This document shows, piece by piece, positions 18,863 to 28,005 of a stretch of DNA of 64,000 nucleotides. How positions within the stretch are numbered: the first letter of the stretch is position 1; each line of letters begins with the position of its first letter. The stretch lies in contig NZ_CP024310.1 of NCBI RefSeq assembly GCF_002944405.1, forward strand, positions 1,364,001-1,428,000, given 5' to 3'. The translations under genes and the position numbers were made by a program. Source of the stretch: Sinorhizobium fredii. Lineage in GTDB: Bacteria; Pseudomonadota; Alphaproteobacteria; Rhizobiales; Rhizobiaceae. The notes under the pieces are model-generated. The model was not told where the DNA came from. It made no database searches and worked only from the letters and a program-made list of their open reading frames with translations.

Positions 18863-19339
18863 CTATACCTGAAACAGGCTGGTCAGCGGCATGTGCGATT
18901 TGACGATCGGCGACTTCAAGACGACATAGCTGAAATACTTGTCGATGCCGACATCCATGTCGATCAGCCGTTCCATGATCGTCTGGTATTCGACGATCCC
19001 GCCGGTGACGAACTTCAGGAGGTAGTCGTAACCGCCGGACACTAGGTGACACTCCACGACGGAGTCGACCTTCTCGACGGCGGCGAGAAAGCGGGCGAAG
19101 TCGATCTGGCGATGATTCTTCAGCGTCACCTCGGTGAAGACCGTCAGGGTCTGGCCGAGCTTGGCGATATTGATTTGCGCCGAATAGCCGACGATATAGC
19201 CTTCCGCCTGCAGCTTCTTCACCCGCATCAGGCAGGGGCTGGGCGAGAGATTGACGAGTTCGGCGAGCTCGACATTGGTGATGCGGCCGTTCTTCTGCAG
19301 TTCGTAGAGGATCTTGATGTCGATCCGGTCGAGTTTCAT
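18863..19339 (-). CDS. Lrp/AsnC-family transcriptional regulator
   Basis: A 158-residue regulator with an N-terminal winged helix-turn-helix (about 1-60; NGRITNVELAELVNLSPSPCLMRV is the recognition part, here split across known helices) and a C-terminal RAM ligand-binding domain (GGYDYLLKFVTGGIVEYQ). Such proteins form octamers that sense amino acids or related amines. It stands convergent to the ABC importer and divergent from the FAD oxidoreductase at 19584, so it probably controls one or both. Length is normal for the family. Confidence 0.88.
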   Translation of the reverse strand: MKLDRIDIKILYELQKNGRITNVELAELVNLSPSPCLMRVKKLQAEGYIVGYSAQINIAKLGQTLTVFTEVTLKNHRQIDFARFLAAVEKVDSVVECHLVSGGYDYLLKFVTGGIVEYQTIMERLIDMDVGIDKYFSYVVLKSPIVKSHMPLTSLFQV

Positions 19340-19583
19340 CGGCGCTCTCCAATTGGCCCGGGGGCCGCAATACGACTCGGACTGTCCAGCATCTTATGCG
19401 GCGTGTACTGACTGACAAGCTGAAAAGGCCTACCCTGCCCTGATAAGTTTAGGCAATCTCCGCTAGAATAAGCATTGGCCCTGGGTCGAGCGAACGGAAG
19501 AATATGCTGTGAAGCGCCGATGTGCGGCAGTCTTGCAATCGCCGAAGCGCTAGAATGCCGTTCGGTTCGACCGGAGACCGCTG

Positions 19584-20909
19584 ATGCCTGCCCCGCTTCT
19601 TCATATCGAAACCACGCCAGCGCTGCCGGCGAGCGCCGACGCCGTCGTCATTGGCGGCGGCATCGTCGGGGTTTTTGCCGCCTATCATCTGGCACGGCGC
19701 GGCCTCAAGGTCGCGCTCCTGGAAAAAGGCCTGGTCGGCGCCGAGCAATCCAGCCGCAATTGGGGCTGGTGCCGGCAGCAGAACCGGGACGCGCGCGAGT
19801 TGCCGATGGCGACCAAGAGCCTGTCGCTCTGGGAGAGCTTCGCCGCGGAAACCGGCGAAGACACCGGCTTTCGCCGCTGCGGCCTGCTCTATCTCAGCAA
19901 TGACGAAAGCGAGCTTGCCGGCTGGGCACGCTGGGGCGACTTTGCCCGCGGCGTCGGAGTGACGACCCACATGCTCGATCAAACGCAGGCGAGTGAAAAG
20001 GGTGCGGCGACCGGCCGCCGCTGGAAGGGAGGCGTCTTTTCGCCGAGCGACGGCACCGCCGATCCCTCGCGCGCCGCGCCGGTTGTCGCCCGCGCGGTCA
20101 TGAAGCTCGGCGGAACCCTGCACCAGATGTGCGCTGCCCGCGGCATCGAGCTCGAGGGCGGACGCGTCAGCGGCGTCGTCACCGAAGCCGGCACGATCCG
20201 CACGCCGATTGTTGTGCTTTCCGGCGGCGCCTGGGCTTCCTCCTTCTGCCGTCAACTCGGCATCCGCTTTCCGCAGGCCTCGATCCGCGCCTCGATCCTC
20301 TCCGTGGCGCCCGGTGCCGAGGACCTGCCGCCAGCCCTGCACACCGCCGCAGTCTCGGCGACGCGCCGTAGCGACGGCGGCTATACGCTGGCGATCAGCG
20401 GCCGCGCCCGGGTCGATCCGACCCCGCAGCAGATGCGCTTTGCCCGGCATTTCGTACCGATGTTCGCGCGACGCTGGCGCAGCCTCGCGCCCGGCGGCAT
20501 CGAAGGCTGGAAATCCGGTCATGAGACGCTGTCGCGCTGGCGGCTCGACCGGCCGACGCCGATGGAGTTCAACCGCATCCTCGATCCTCGCCCGGATCAG
20601 GCGCAGATCCGGTTGACTTTGAAGCGGGCCCGGGCGCTCCTGCCGGCGCTCGAGAAGCGGCCGGTCAGCGCCGCCTGGGCCGGCTATATCGACAGCACCC
20701 CGGACGGGGTCCCGGCAATCGGCGAGATCGGCTCGCTCCCCGGCCTGGTGCTCGCCGCCGGCTTCAGCGGCCACGGCTTCGGCATCGGACCCGGCGCGGG
20801 CCACCTTGTCGCGGATATCGTGACGGGTGAGCCGCCGATCGTCGACCCGAAACCTTATCGACCCGACCGGCTGAACGGCTTGGCCTGGGGCAAGGTCGCC
20901 GATTTTTGA
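19584..20909 (+). CDS. FAD-dependent oxidoreductase of the DAO superfamily
   Basis: A 441-residue flavoprotein with the FAD-binding start VVIGGGIVGVFAAYHLARRG at about residue 21 and the motif SSRNWGWCRQQNRD near residue 58, which marks a rhizobial branch of D-amino-acid dehydrogenase-like enzymes. The C-terminal flavin-binding region GFSGHGFGIGPGAG is intact. ATG 19584 has only a weak ribosome site (GGAGACCGCTG). It is divergent from the Lrp gene and separated from it by 244 bases, a common arrangement in which the Lrp protein controls the oxidase. It probably oxidises an amino acid or amine; the substrate is not shown by sequence. Confidence 0.82.
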   Translation: MPAPLLHIETTPALPASADAVVIGGGIVGVFAAYHLARRGLKVALLEKGLVGAEQSSRNWGWCRQQNRDARELPMATKSLSLWESFAAETGEDTGFRRCGLLYLSNDESELAGWARWGDFARGVGVTTHMLDQTQASEKGAATGRRWKGGVFSPSDGTADPSRAAPVVARAVMKLGGTLHQMCAARGIELEGGRVSGVVTEAGTIRTPIVVLSGGAWASSFCRQLGIRFPQASIRASILSVAPGAEDLPPALHTAAVSATRRSDGGYTLAISGRARVDPTPQQMRFARHFVPMFARRWRSLAPGGIEGWKSGHETLSRWRLDRPTPMEFNRILDPRPDQAQIRLTLKRARALLPALEKRPVSAAWAGYIDSTPDGVPAIGEIGSLPGLVLAAGFSGHGFGIGPGAGHLVADIVTGEPPIVDPKPYRPDRLNGLAWGKVADF

Positions 20910-21007
20910 CACGATTTTTGATGCGGGCAATGTGGGAACGCGGCTGTACAGGCCAGCGGCCCGCGAACGGGCGCGGGTGAAAGTGGAGTTTGCGGCCGGG
21001 TCGCGCA

Positions 21008-21067
21008 CACTTCGCCGCTCCCGCGTCCCTTGCTCGAAGATGCAAGAGGCGCCGTAGCGGCGAAGTG
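21008..21067. repeat. nested palindromic element in an intergenic region
   Basis: CACTTCGCCGCT (21008-21019) is matched by its exact reverse complement at 21056-21067, and within the loop CTTGC (21029-21033) pairs with GCAAG (21042-21046). A two-armed palindrome of this sort resembles the rhizobial intergenic mosaic repeats such as RIME. It fills most of the space (20910-21206) between the oxidoreductase and the small gene that follows; no gene was recognised there. Confidence 0.45.
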
Positions 21068-21206
21068 CCTCCCCCGCTTTGGATCGCCAGTACCTTTGAG
21101 ACGTTCACCAGGCGACGTTGCAGCGGACAAGCCGCAACACAACACACCCTCTCCGGCCGGCGTCGTCGACCGCCATTCAAAGCCGTCGTGGCAAACGTCG
21201 CCTGCC

Positions 21207-21644
21207 TTAGCCGAAGAAAATCTGGCGCAAGCGGGCAAACAGGCCTGGCTGGTTTTCGACAAGCATCGCGCGAATGTGACGTGCCGCCGTCGACGCACTG
21301 ACCGTGGCGCCGAAATGGCAATAGCAGATGACCTTGTGCAATTGCTCGTCACTCAGTTCGAAGAACCGCTTCGCCTCGCCGTAGCTGTCATTGTCCAGGC
21401 CGGCAGTCCGCAGGACCGGGTCCTCGAATGCAACGGAGATCGGCGTGCCGTCGCCGCGCATCGTGGCGCGCACATGCGCCGGCTGATACTCGGTCTCGTG
21501 CAACGTCGAAAGCCGTCTGTGCGGGCTGCGTTCCAGGAGTTCCGCCCAGCGCTCCAGACGCTCGCTACGCGACAGGGTCCGGCGCGGAAGGTCCTGTTTG
21601 ACCTCGGCGACACTTTGCAGGTCTTCGATTGCATGGTGCTTCAT
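21207..21644 (-). CDS. conserved hypothetical protein of rhizobial type
   Basis: A 145-residue soluble protein that I do not recognise. It is charged, begins with MKHHAIEDLQSV and contains no signal peptide, membrane helix or known motif. The frame has normal high-GC codon use, and GGTCACA is the only purine stretch before the start. It stands alone, 225 bases from the secretion gene. The arrangement PRRTLSRSERLERWAELLER near residue 20 looks like an amphipathic helical region. No function is proposed. Confidence 0.6.
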   Translation of the reverse strand: MKHHAIEDLQSVAEVKQDLPRRTLSRSERLERWAELLERSPHRRLSTLHETEYQPAHVRATMRGDGTPISVAFEDPVLRTAGLDNDSYGEAKRFFELSDEQLHKVICYCHFGATVSASTAARHIRAMLVENQPGLFARLRQIFFG

Positions 21645-21869
21645 TGTGACCTCCTAATCAGACTTAGTTGGTCCCCCATTCCACCTCATACGCCTAATAA
21701 ACGTGACTCCAACCGGCCGCGAAGTCCAATCACGAAAATGCCCCGCGAACACTTAACCAGCAAAAATTGAGGGATTTCGCGCGGACCCGCGCCTGACGCC
21801 GCCCTCTCACGCGTGACGAGCCCGCGCCCGGGGATGCCCGGAGGCGCCAGTTCGTTTCCCGCGACCGTC

Positions 21870-23186
21870 TCAATCCTCGCGGAATGCGTGCCGCATCTGG
21901 TCGGTGAGCGGCTTCGCCAGATAGGAAATCACCGTGCGATCGGCGATCTTGATGAACACCTCGGCCGGCATGCCCGGATAGAGGGAGAGGCCCTTGAGCT
22001 TGGCAAGGCTCTCCGGCTTCGGGCGAATGCGCAGCGGATAGTAGGTGGCGCCGGTCCGCTCGTCGCTGACCATGTCCGGGGCGACGGTCACCACCTCGGC
22101 CTCGACCTCCGGCGTCGTGCGCTGGTTGAAGGCGCTGAAGCGGATCTCGACGGGCTGGCCGACACGGATCTGATCGATGTCGTGGGTTGCCACCCGCGCC
22201 TCTACGGTGAGTTCGTCGGCCTCCGGCACCACGAGCATCAGCGTCTCGCCGGGATTGACAACGCCGTTCACGGTATGGACGGCCAGCTGATAGACGCGGC
22301 CCGGTAGCGGCGCGGTGATGTCGAGCCGCCGCAACTGGTCGGTCGCTGCCGTGCGCCGCTCCTCATATTCGGCGATCTTCGCCTCGACATCGGTCAGCTC
22401 CTTGGAGATCTCCGTGCGCCGGTCCTCGTCCAGTTGCAGCACCTGAAGGTCGATCTCGCTGGATTTGCCGCGTGCCTGAGCACGCGAGGCGATATACCGT
22501 CCGCGGTCGCCCTCGAGCTCCGCCCGCTGGCGTTTCAGCGTCGTCACCCGTTGCATCGGCACCAGGCCCCGGCCATAGAGCGAGTCGACGCCGGTCAGTT
22601 CCTCCGCGATCAGCGTCAAGGCGTCCTCGATCGCCTTCAGCTGCACGGTCAGGCCGTCGATCTCGTCGGCCAATTGTGCCTTGCGCGACTGCAGCTGCCC
22701 CTTCATGCCGAGCAGCGCCGTGCGGCGGCTGGCGAAGAGCTTCTGCTCGCCATCGACGAGTTTTGCCGCCGCCGCGCTGGAGACGAAGTTCGCGAGGTCC
22801 TTGTCGATCTCGAACGACTCGGCGCCGATCCGCTCGGCCAGCAGGCGGGCGCGGCGCGCATAAAGCTGCGCCAGCGTGCTTTCGACGATCGCAAGGTTCG
22901 CACGCACCGTGGTGCCGTCGAGCCGGATCAGCACCTGGCCGGCCTCAACGCGGTCGCCTTCCTTGACCTTGAGTTCGCCGACGATGCCACCGGTCAGATG
23001 CTGGACCTTCTTGACATTGTCGTCCACGACCACGACGCCGCCGGCGACGATCGCGCTCGACAGCTCCGTCGTCGCCGCCCAGCCGCCGACGCCGGCCACG
23101 AGGGCAAGCGCGAGGACCGAGACCCCGATCATATGGCGAGAAAGCGACCGGCGCGCATTGGGCGCCCGTTGCGTGCTTCCGCTCAT
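21870..23186 (-). CDS. prsE: type I secretion membrane fusion protein (HlyD/PrsE family)
   Basis: A 438-residue periplasmic adaptor. It has one N-terminal membrane helix (about residues 19-42), a lipoyl-like half (GGIVGELKVKEGDRVEAGQVL), a long alpha-helical hairpin (about 90-280) and the second lipoyl and beta-barrel part (ITAPLPGRVYQLAVHTV, then LRIRPKPESLAKLK). This is the HlyD/PrsE arrangement of Gram-negative type I secretion. Its start overlaps the stop of the ABC transporter gene by 4 bases, so they form one operon. The outer-membrane TolC is not encoded in this window. prsE is used as a family symbol. Confidence 0.87.
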   Translation of the reverse strand: MSGSTQRAPNARRSLSRHMIGVSVLALALVAGVGGWAATTELSSAIVAGGVVVVDDNVKKVQHLTGGIVGELKVKEGDRVEAGQVLIRLDGTTVRANLAIVESTLAQLYARRARLLAERIGAESFEIDKDLANFVSSAAAAKLVDGEQKLFASRRTALLGMKGQLQSRKAQLADEIDGLTVQLKAIEDALTLIAEELTGVDSLYGRGLVPMQRVTTLKRQRAELEGDRGRYIASRAQARGKSSEIDLQVLQLDEDRRTEISKELTDVEAKIAEYEERRTAATDQLRRLDITAPLPGRVYQLAVHTVNGVVNPGETLMLVVPEADELTVEARVATHDIDQIRVGQPVEIRFSAFNQRTTPEVEAEVVTVAPDMVSDERTGATYYPLRIRPKPESLAKLKGLSLYPGMPAEVFIKIADRTVISYLAKPLTDQMRHAFRED

Positions 23187-24967
23187 TGCTTTGCCTCCTG
23201 GCCTTCCGCGACGATCTTCAGCGGTGACGCACGTTCCGTCTGCTGCCCCCTCAACACTTTGCCGAGCACTTCCTCCTTCGGGCCGAAGGCCTGCTGCCGC
23301 CCCTCGTTCATCATCAGGACGAGGTCGGTGCTCGCAAGCGCGCTCGGCCGGTGGGCAATTACCACGACGATGCCGCCGCGCCGGCGCACATTCATGATCG
23401 CCTCGCTCAGCGCCTGCTCGCCATCCGCATCGAGGTTCGAATTCGGCTCGTCGAGGACCACCAGGAAGGGATCGCCATAGAGCGCCCGGGCGAGCGCGAT
23501 GCGCTGGCGCTGGCCGGCCGAGAGCGCCGTGCCGCCCTCGCCGATCTCAGTATCGAAGCCGTTCGGAAGACGGAGGATCAGCTCATGGACGCGCGCCGCC
23601 TTGGCAGCCGCCACAATGGCCTCGGAGGTCGCATCCGCGGCGAAGCGGCAGATGTTCTGCGCCACGGTTCCGGCGAAAAGCTCCACGTCCTGCGGCAGGT
23701 AGCCGATATGCCGTCCGAGCGCGTCGCCGTCCCATTGGTCGAGTGCCGCCCCATCCAGCCGCACCGAGCCGCGATAGGCCGGCCAGACGCCGATAAGGGC
23801 GCGCGCGAAGGACGACTTTCCCGATCCGCTCGGGCCGATGACGCCAAGAGCGCTGCCGGCCCGCACGGTGAAATTGATATCGGTGAAAATCAGCCGCTGC
23901 GCCGCCGGCGGCCCGCTCGCCAGCGCCTCGACGCTCAGACGCTCGTGCGGCTTCGGCAGCGCCAGCGGGGTTTCGGCCTCCGGCAAGGCCTTCAACAGGT
24001 CCTTCAGGCGCTGCCAGCTCTGCCGCGCCTGAACGAGGCCGCGCCAGTTGCCGATGGCGAGCTCGACCGGGGCGAGCGCCCGGGCGGTGAGGATCGAGCC
24101 GGCGATGATGATGCCGGGCGAAGCCTGGCCCTCGATCACCAGCACCGCGCCCGCAGCCAGCACGCCCGACTGCAGCGCCATGCGGAAGACCTTGGAGAGC
24201 GCCCCATAGCCGTTGCCGATATCGGATGCGCGGCGGTTTTCCTCCCGGTATTCGGCGTTGCGGCGTTCCCAGAGCTCGGCAAGCCGGCCGGTCATGCCCA
24301 TCGCCTGGACGACCTCGGCATTGCGCTGCGAGGCCTGGGCAAAGGCGCTGCGAAGGCCGCCCGCCTCGGATGCCTTCTTGGCAGGCGCTTGCGTGCCGCG
24401 ATTGGTGAGATAGGTGAGAAGCGTCAGGATCAGCCCGCCGCCGATCGCCACGAAGCCGATGACCGGATGGAACAGGAAGCAGATGGCGACATAGAAGGGC
24501 AGCCAGGGAAGATCGAACAGCGCCGCCGGCCCCGCGCCCGAGAGGAACGAGCGAACCTGATCGAAGTCGCGCAGCGCCTGCAGCCCGTCTCCCTGCATCT
24601 TCAGCTTCAACGGTGCCTTCACCACCGCCCGATAGATGCGGCCGCTCAAGCTCTCGTCGAGCGCGCCGGCAATGCGCACCAGCATCCGCCCGCGGATCAG
24701 TTCGAAGGCGCCCTGGAAGGCATAGAGAAGCAGGGCGAGCAGACAGAGCGCAATCAGCGAGGGAATGCTGCGACTGGGCAGAACCCGGTCATAGACCTCG
24801 AGCATGAAGAACGAGCCGGTGAGATAGAGGATATTGACGAGCGCACTGGCAATGCCGACGCCGACAAAGGCGGATCGGCACTCTCGCAAGGCGGAGGCGG
24901 GGTCGACATTCCTGCCGCTCGATACTGTCAAAGGTTCAGGCACCGGCGAATCTCTCCAGGTCGGCAT
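23183..24967 (-). CDS. prsD: type I secretion ABC transporter (PrsD family)
   Basis: A membrane-ATPase fusion of 594 residues from ATG 24967; an upstream open frame to 25054 gives 29 more residues with no ribosome site. The N-terminal half has about six membrane helices, including YDRVLPSRSIPSLIAL, typical of type I exporters without a C39 peptidase domain. The ATPase half has Walker A GPSGSGKSS, signature LSAGQRQR and Walker B FLVVLDEPNSNLD. With PrsE it would secrete unprocessed proteins carrying a C-terminal signal. No substrate gene with RTX repeats is adjacent; the CAP-domain protein at 6.5 kb is one conceivable cargo. Confidence 0.87.
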   Translation of the reverse strand: MPTWRDSPVPEPLTVSSGRNVDPASALRECRSAFVGVGIASALVNILYLTGSFFMLEVYDRVLPSRSIPSLIALCLLALLLYAFQGAFELIRGRMLVRIAGALDESLSGRIYRAVVKAPLKLKMQGDGLQALRDFDQVRSFLSGAGPAALFDLPWLPFYVAICFLFHPVIGFVAIGGGLILTLLTYLTNRGTQAPAKKASEAGGLRSAFAQASQRNAEVVQAMGMTGRLAELWERRNAEYREENRRASDIGNGYGALSKVFRMALQSGVLAAGAVLVIEGQASPGIIIAGSILTARALAPVELAIGNWRGLVQARQSWQRLKDLLKALPEAETPLALPKPHERLSVEALASGPPAAQRLIFTDINFTVRAGSALGVIGPSGSGKSSFARALIGVWPAYRGSVRLDGAALDQWDGDALGRHIGYLPQDVELFAGTVAQNICRFAADATSEAIVAAAKAARVHELILRLPNGFDTEIGEGGTALSAGQRQRIALARALYGDPFLVVLDEPNSNLDADGEQALSEAIMNVRRRGGIVVVIAHRPSALASTDLVLMMNEGRQQAFGPKEEVLGKVLRGQQTERASPLKIVAEGQEAKQ

Positions 24968-25252
24968 GGTCCGGCCGCCAAGGCGGCCTTTTGTTGAGGT
25001 CCAGGCGCGGACGCGCCGAGAACGAGTGTGTTCGGTCAGCTTGTTGCTCCGCACCTTAAATCACGTTGGCCTAATTTTTCAAAGTCCGCATGCAGAAGTT
25101 GTTACCGGGGTGACAGGGATTATACGGTCGGTTGTCGGTTGCCGATGCGGCGGCAGGCCGCGCCATTGCCCGCCCTCGGCGATGCGAACACGCCTCCGCT
25201 ACTGTCTTGCAAATTCGGCAGGATAGTGTTGCGAACCAGAAAGGAGAGCTTT

Positions 25253-25294
25253 ATGTGCAGGGCGACGCGACTTGATCTCGGTGGAGAGTGGTGA
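25253..25294 (+). CDS. 13-residue possible leader peptide before the first capsule gene
   Basis: A very short frame (Met-Cys-Arg-Ala-Thr-Arg then LDLGGEW) starts at ATG 25253 behind the best ribosome site of the area, AAAGGAGAGC. Its TGA stop at 25292-25294 overlaps the GTG start (25291) of the KpsC-like gene. Such an overlap couples translation of the two. It may be a leader peptide or just the means by which ribosomes reach the weak GTG start. Confidence 0.5.
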   Translation: MCRATRLDLGGEW

Positions 25295-26574
25295 GCAGAA
25301 AGGCTGCCCCTGAAATTTCCGGTGGCGCTTCTGTGAAGCGGCTGGCGACTTTTGCCGTCCATGTGACCGAGTGGAAGAGACCCTTTCTGGAGCGCTCGTT
25401 TCCCGACCGGCGCTTTCATTTTCTGCCAAAGAACCTGTCCGACTCGGATTTCGACCGGACTTGGAAGCCTCGCATTCTCCTGGAGGGGCCATGCGAGGTC
25501 TTCGTCTGGGGCGCCGCCTTGCCGCCGGCGCTGGCCGAAATCGCGACAAAGCAGAACATCCCTGTTTGCTTCGTCGAGGACGGCTTCCTTCGGTCAGTGC
25601 GGCCGAGCGCCAGCCGTACGCCTCCCCTGTCGCTAGCGCTCGACAGCAGGGCACCCTATTTCGATTGCCACAGGCCGTCCGATCTCGAAGTGCTGCTTTC
25701 GACCTATGACTTCGAGGCGGATGCGGCGCTGATGGAGCGGGCGCGCGCCGGCGCCGCGCTGCTCCTGGGGAGCGGCATCAGCAAATACAATGGCGGGCTG
25801 CAGCGGACGGCGGAAGAGATTTATGGACCAAAGACGCGCAAGCGCGTGCTGGTCGTCGGCCAGGTTGAGGACGATGCTTCGATCCGCTACGGCTGCCCAA
25901 GCCCGATGACCAACAACGACCTGGTGCGGCTTGCCGCGTCGGAGCAGCCGGAGGCCCAGATCCTCTACAAGCCGCATCCGGACGTATTGAGCCGCGTTCG
26001 TCCGGCCCGATCCGATCCCGCCGAAGTCGCGCATCTCTGCGAAGTGGTCACCGAGAGCTTGCCGCTGGCCGAAGCGCTGCGGACGGTCGATCATGTCTAT
26101 ACGATCACCTCGCTGGCCGGTTTCGAAGCGCTCATGCGCGGAATCGAAGTGACGACGGCCGGTTCGCCCTTCTATGCCGGCTGGGGGCTGACGGACGACA
26201 GGCAATCCAATCCGCGCCGCGGCAGGAAGCTTTCGCTGGAGGCCCTTTTCGCCGGCGCCTATCTCCTCTATCCTCGCTACTTCGAACCCGTCACCGGAGA
26301 TGAGACATCATTCGAAGCGACCGTCGCCGCGATCAAGCGGCAACTCGACGAACCCGATCTCAGACAGCCTTCCCGCCCGGCCTGGCGGCCGTGGGGCCCC
26401 TATGGCGTGCTCGGCTGGCGCCATCTGCTCATCGCGATCATGGCGCCGGCGATCCGCCATGCCGGCAACGACCGCGACGCCGAAGATTTCCAGGCCGACC
26501 CCATCGGCTTCTTCCGCAGCCTCTCCGACCGGCGGCTGCGGCTGATCGGCCGCATTCTCTATCCCTTCGGGTGA
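25291..26574 (+). CDS. KpsC/LpsZ-type capsule polysaccharide protein (rkpZ family)
   Basis: A 427-residue protein of the capsule biosynthesis KpsC/KpsS/LpsZ family, whose members make the beta-Kdo linker of exported capsules. Landmarks are VEDGFLRSV, the GQVEDDASIRYG and TNNDLVRLA stretches, YKPHPDV, the DHVYTITSLAGFEALMRG block and PFYAGWGLTDDRQSNPRR. GTG 25291 was chosen because it overlaps the stop of a short leader frame; GTG 25288 and 25333 are alternatives. It has a C-terminal addition of about 70 residues compared with the two paralogues at 38903 and 40076. It heads the rkpT-rkpS-rkpR export operon with a 4-base gap. The three-dimensional fold is GT-B by family knowledge. Confidence 0.83.
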   Translation: MSRKAAPEISGGASVKRLATFAVHVTEWKRPFLERSFPDRRFHFLPKNLSDSDFDRTWKPRILLEGPCEVFVWGAALPPALAEIATKQNIPVCFVEDGFLRSVRPSASRTPPLSLALDSRAPYFDCHRPSDLEVLLSTYDFEADAALMERARAGAALLLGSGISKYNGGLQRTAEEIYGPKTRKRVLVVGQVEDDASIRYGCPSPMTNNDLVRLAASEQPEAQILYKPHPDVLSRVRPARSDPAEVAHLCEVVTESLPLAEALRTVDHVYTITSLAGFEALMRGIEVTTAGSPFYAGWGLTDDRQSNPRRGRKLSLEALFAGAYLLYPRYFEPVTGDETSFEATVAAIKRQLDEPDLRQPSRPAWRPWGPYGVLGWRHLLIAIMAPAIRHAGNDRDAEDFQADPIGFFRSLSDRRLRLIGRILYPFG

Positions 26575-26578
26575 AGCC

Positions 26579-27349
26579 GTGAGCTATCTCTCCACCCATA
26601 TCCGCGTCGTCGGCGCCCTCCTCGTGCGGGAGATGGCGACGCGGTTCGGCTCCAAGCCCGGCGGCTATATCTGGGCGCTGCTCGACCCGGCGGCCCATAT
26701 CCTGCTGATGACGATGATCTTCCGGGCGATCGCCCGGGCGCCCGCGCTCGGCACCAGCTTCGCGCTGTTCTTCGCCACCGGCTACATCGCCTTTCAGTTC
26801 TATCAGGCGATGACCAGCTATTTGAATAGCGCGGTGCGGGCCAACAGGGCGCTGCTCAGCTACCCCAATGTGGCGCCGATCGACACCGTCGTCGCCCGTT
26901 TCGTCCTGCAGGTCGGCACCACCTCGCTCGTCGCGTTCATCGTGCTCGGAACGATCGTCGCGACCATGCGGGTGGAAACCGAACTGCATTGGCCAACGAT
27001 TTTGGAGGCCATCGCTATGGCCTGCCTCTTCGGCCTCGGCATCGCGATGATCAATTGCGTGCTCTTTCTAAAGTACCCGCTCTACGAACAGGTCTTCGGA
27101 ATCGTCAATCGGCCGCTTTTTCTGATCTCCGGCGTGTTCTTCCTGCCGGATTCGATTCCAGCGCCATACCGCGACCTTGTGCTTATCAATCCACTTGTTC
27201 ACATCGTCATGGGCTTCAGAAAGGGCTTTTACCCGGAGTATCGCGCAATCGGCCTTGATATGAATTACCTTTACGGAATCGCATTTCTGACATTGTGTGC
27301 CGGAATGCTGGTCTTCACTCTCTCCCGAAAAACGCTGAGAAACGAATGA
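26579..27349 (+). CDS. rkpT: KpsM-type capsule export permease (rkpT)
   Basis: A 256-residue ABC-2 type permease with about six membrane helices, matching KpsM/RkpT. The start LLVREMATRFGSKPGGYIW is the conserved amphipathic N-terminus of KpsM/Wzm permeases and the loop YEQVFGIVNRPLFLISGVFFLPDSIP is also typical. GTG 26579 follows the previous stop by 4 bases and overlaps with no better candidate. It pairs with the KpsT ATPase downstream, whose start overlaps this gene's stop. A paralogue is encoded at 41150-41926. The substrate would be the K-antigen polysaccharide. Confidence 0.88.
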   Translation: MSYLSTHIRVVGALLVREMATRFGSKPGGYIWALLDPAAHILLMTMIFRAIARAPALGTSFALFFATGYIAFQFYQAMTSYLNSAVRANRALLSYPNVAPIDTVVARFVLQVGTTSLVAFIVLGTIVATMRVETELHWPTILEAIAMACLFGLGIAMINCVLFLKYPLYEQVFGIVNRPLFLISGVFFLPDSIPAPYRDLVLINPLVHIVMGFRKGFYPEYRAIGLDMNYLYGIAFLTLCAGMLVFTLSRKTLRNE

Positions 27350-28005
27350 TCCGGTTCGAGCAGGCGACGAAATATGCCCGCACCAAAGGCATCAAGAAGC
27401 CGATCATTGAGGATGCCTCGCTTACCCTCAACCGGGGAAAAAGCGTCGGCCTGCTCGGCCGCAACGGCGCCGGCAAGTCGACGCTGCTCCGCCTCATCGC
27501 CGGCGCGATCCGGCTCGACAAGGGTCGAATCATCCGCCGCGGCAAGATCTCCTGGCCGCTTGGCTTCCAGGGAAGCTTTCAAACCTCGCTTACCGGCGAA
27601 CAGAATGTGCGCTTCGTCGCTCGCATCTACGGCGTCGACACCGAAGAACTGATCGCCTATGTCGAGGATTTCGCCGAGCTCGGCCCCTTCTACAAGGCGC
27701 CGGTCGGCACCTATTCCTCCGGCATGAAGGCGCGGCTTGCCTTCGGCTTGAGCATGGGCATCAACTTCGATTATTATCTCGTCGACGAAATCACCGCCGT
27801 TGGTGACTCAAATTTTAAGAAGAAATGTCAGACTGTCTTCGAGACCAAGCTCCAGGATTCCGACGTGATCATGGTCTCCCACAGTTCCAAGACGATTCGC
27901 GATTATTGTGATTGCGGCGTAGTGCTGGAAAAAGGCAAGCTGACTTATTATGACGATGTCGAGGACGCGATCGGCGCACACGACAGAAACATGAGGGAAA
28001 ACTAA
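27346..28005 (+). CDS. rkpS: KpsT-type capsule export ATPase (rkpS)
   Basis: A 219-residue ABC ATPase of the polysaccharide-export group. Walker A GLLGRNGAGKSTLLRL is near residue 38, the signature is YSSGMKARLAFGLSM and Walker B ends in YYLVDEI. It lacks the extra C-terminal carbohydrate-binding domain of Wzt proteins, which places it with KpsT. ATG 27346 overlaps the permease stop (ATGA). This is the only KpsT in the window, so it may serve both KpsM-like permeases. Confidence 0.9.
   Translation: MIRFEQATKYARTKGIKKPIIEDASLTLNRGKSVGLLGRNGAGKSTLLRLIAGAIRLDKGRIIRRGKISWPLGFQGSFQTSLTGEQNVRFVARIYGVDTEELIAYVEDFAELGPFYKAPVGTYSSGMKARLAFGLSMGINFDYYLVDEITAVGDSNFKKKCQTVFETKLQDSDVIMVSHSSKTIRDYCDCGVVLEKGKLTYYDDVEDAIGAHDRNMREN

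Noticed and set aside
23351..24997. A 548-codon open frame on the plus strand
   Set aside because: It is antisense to the type I ABC transporter, with no protein-family pattern and a composition dominated by Arg, Ala, Gly and Glu.
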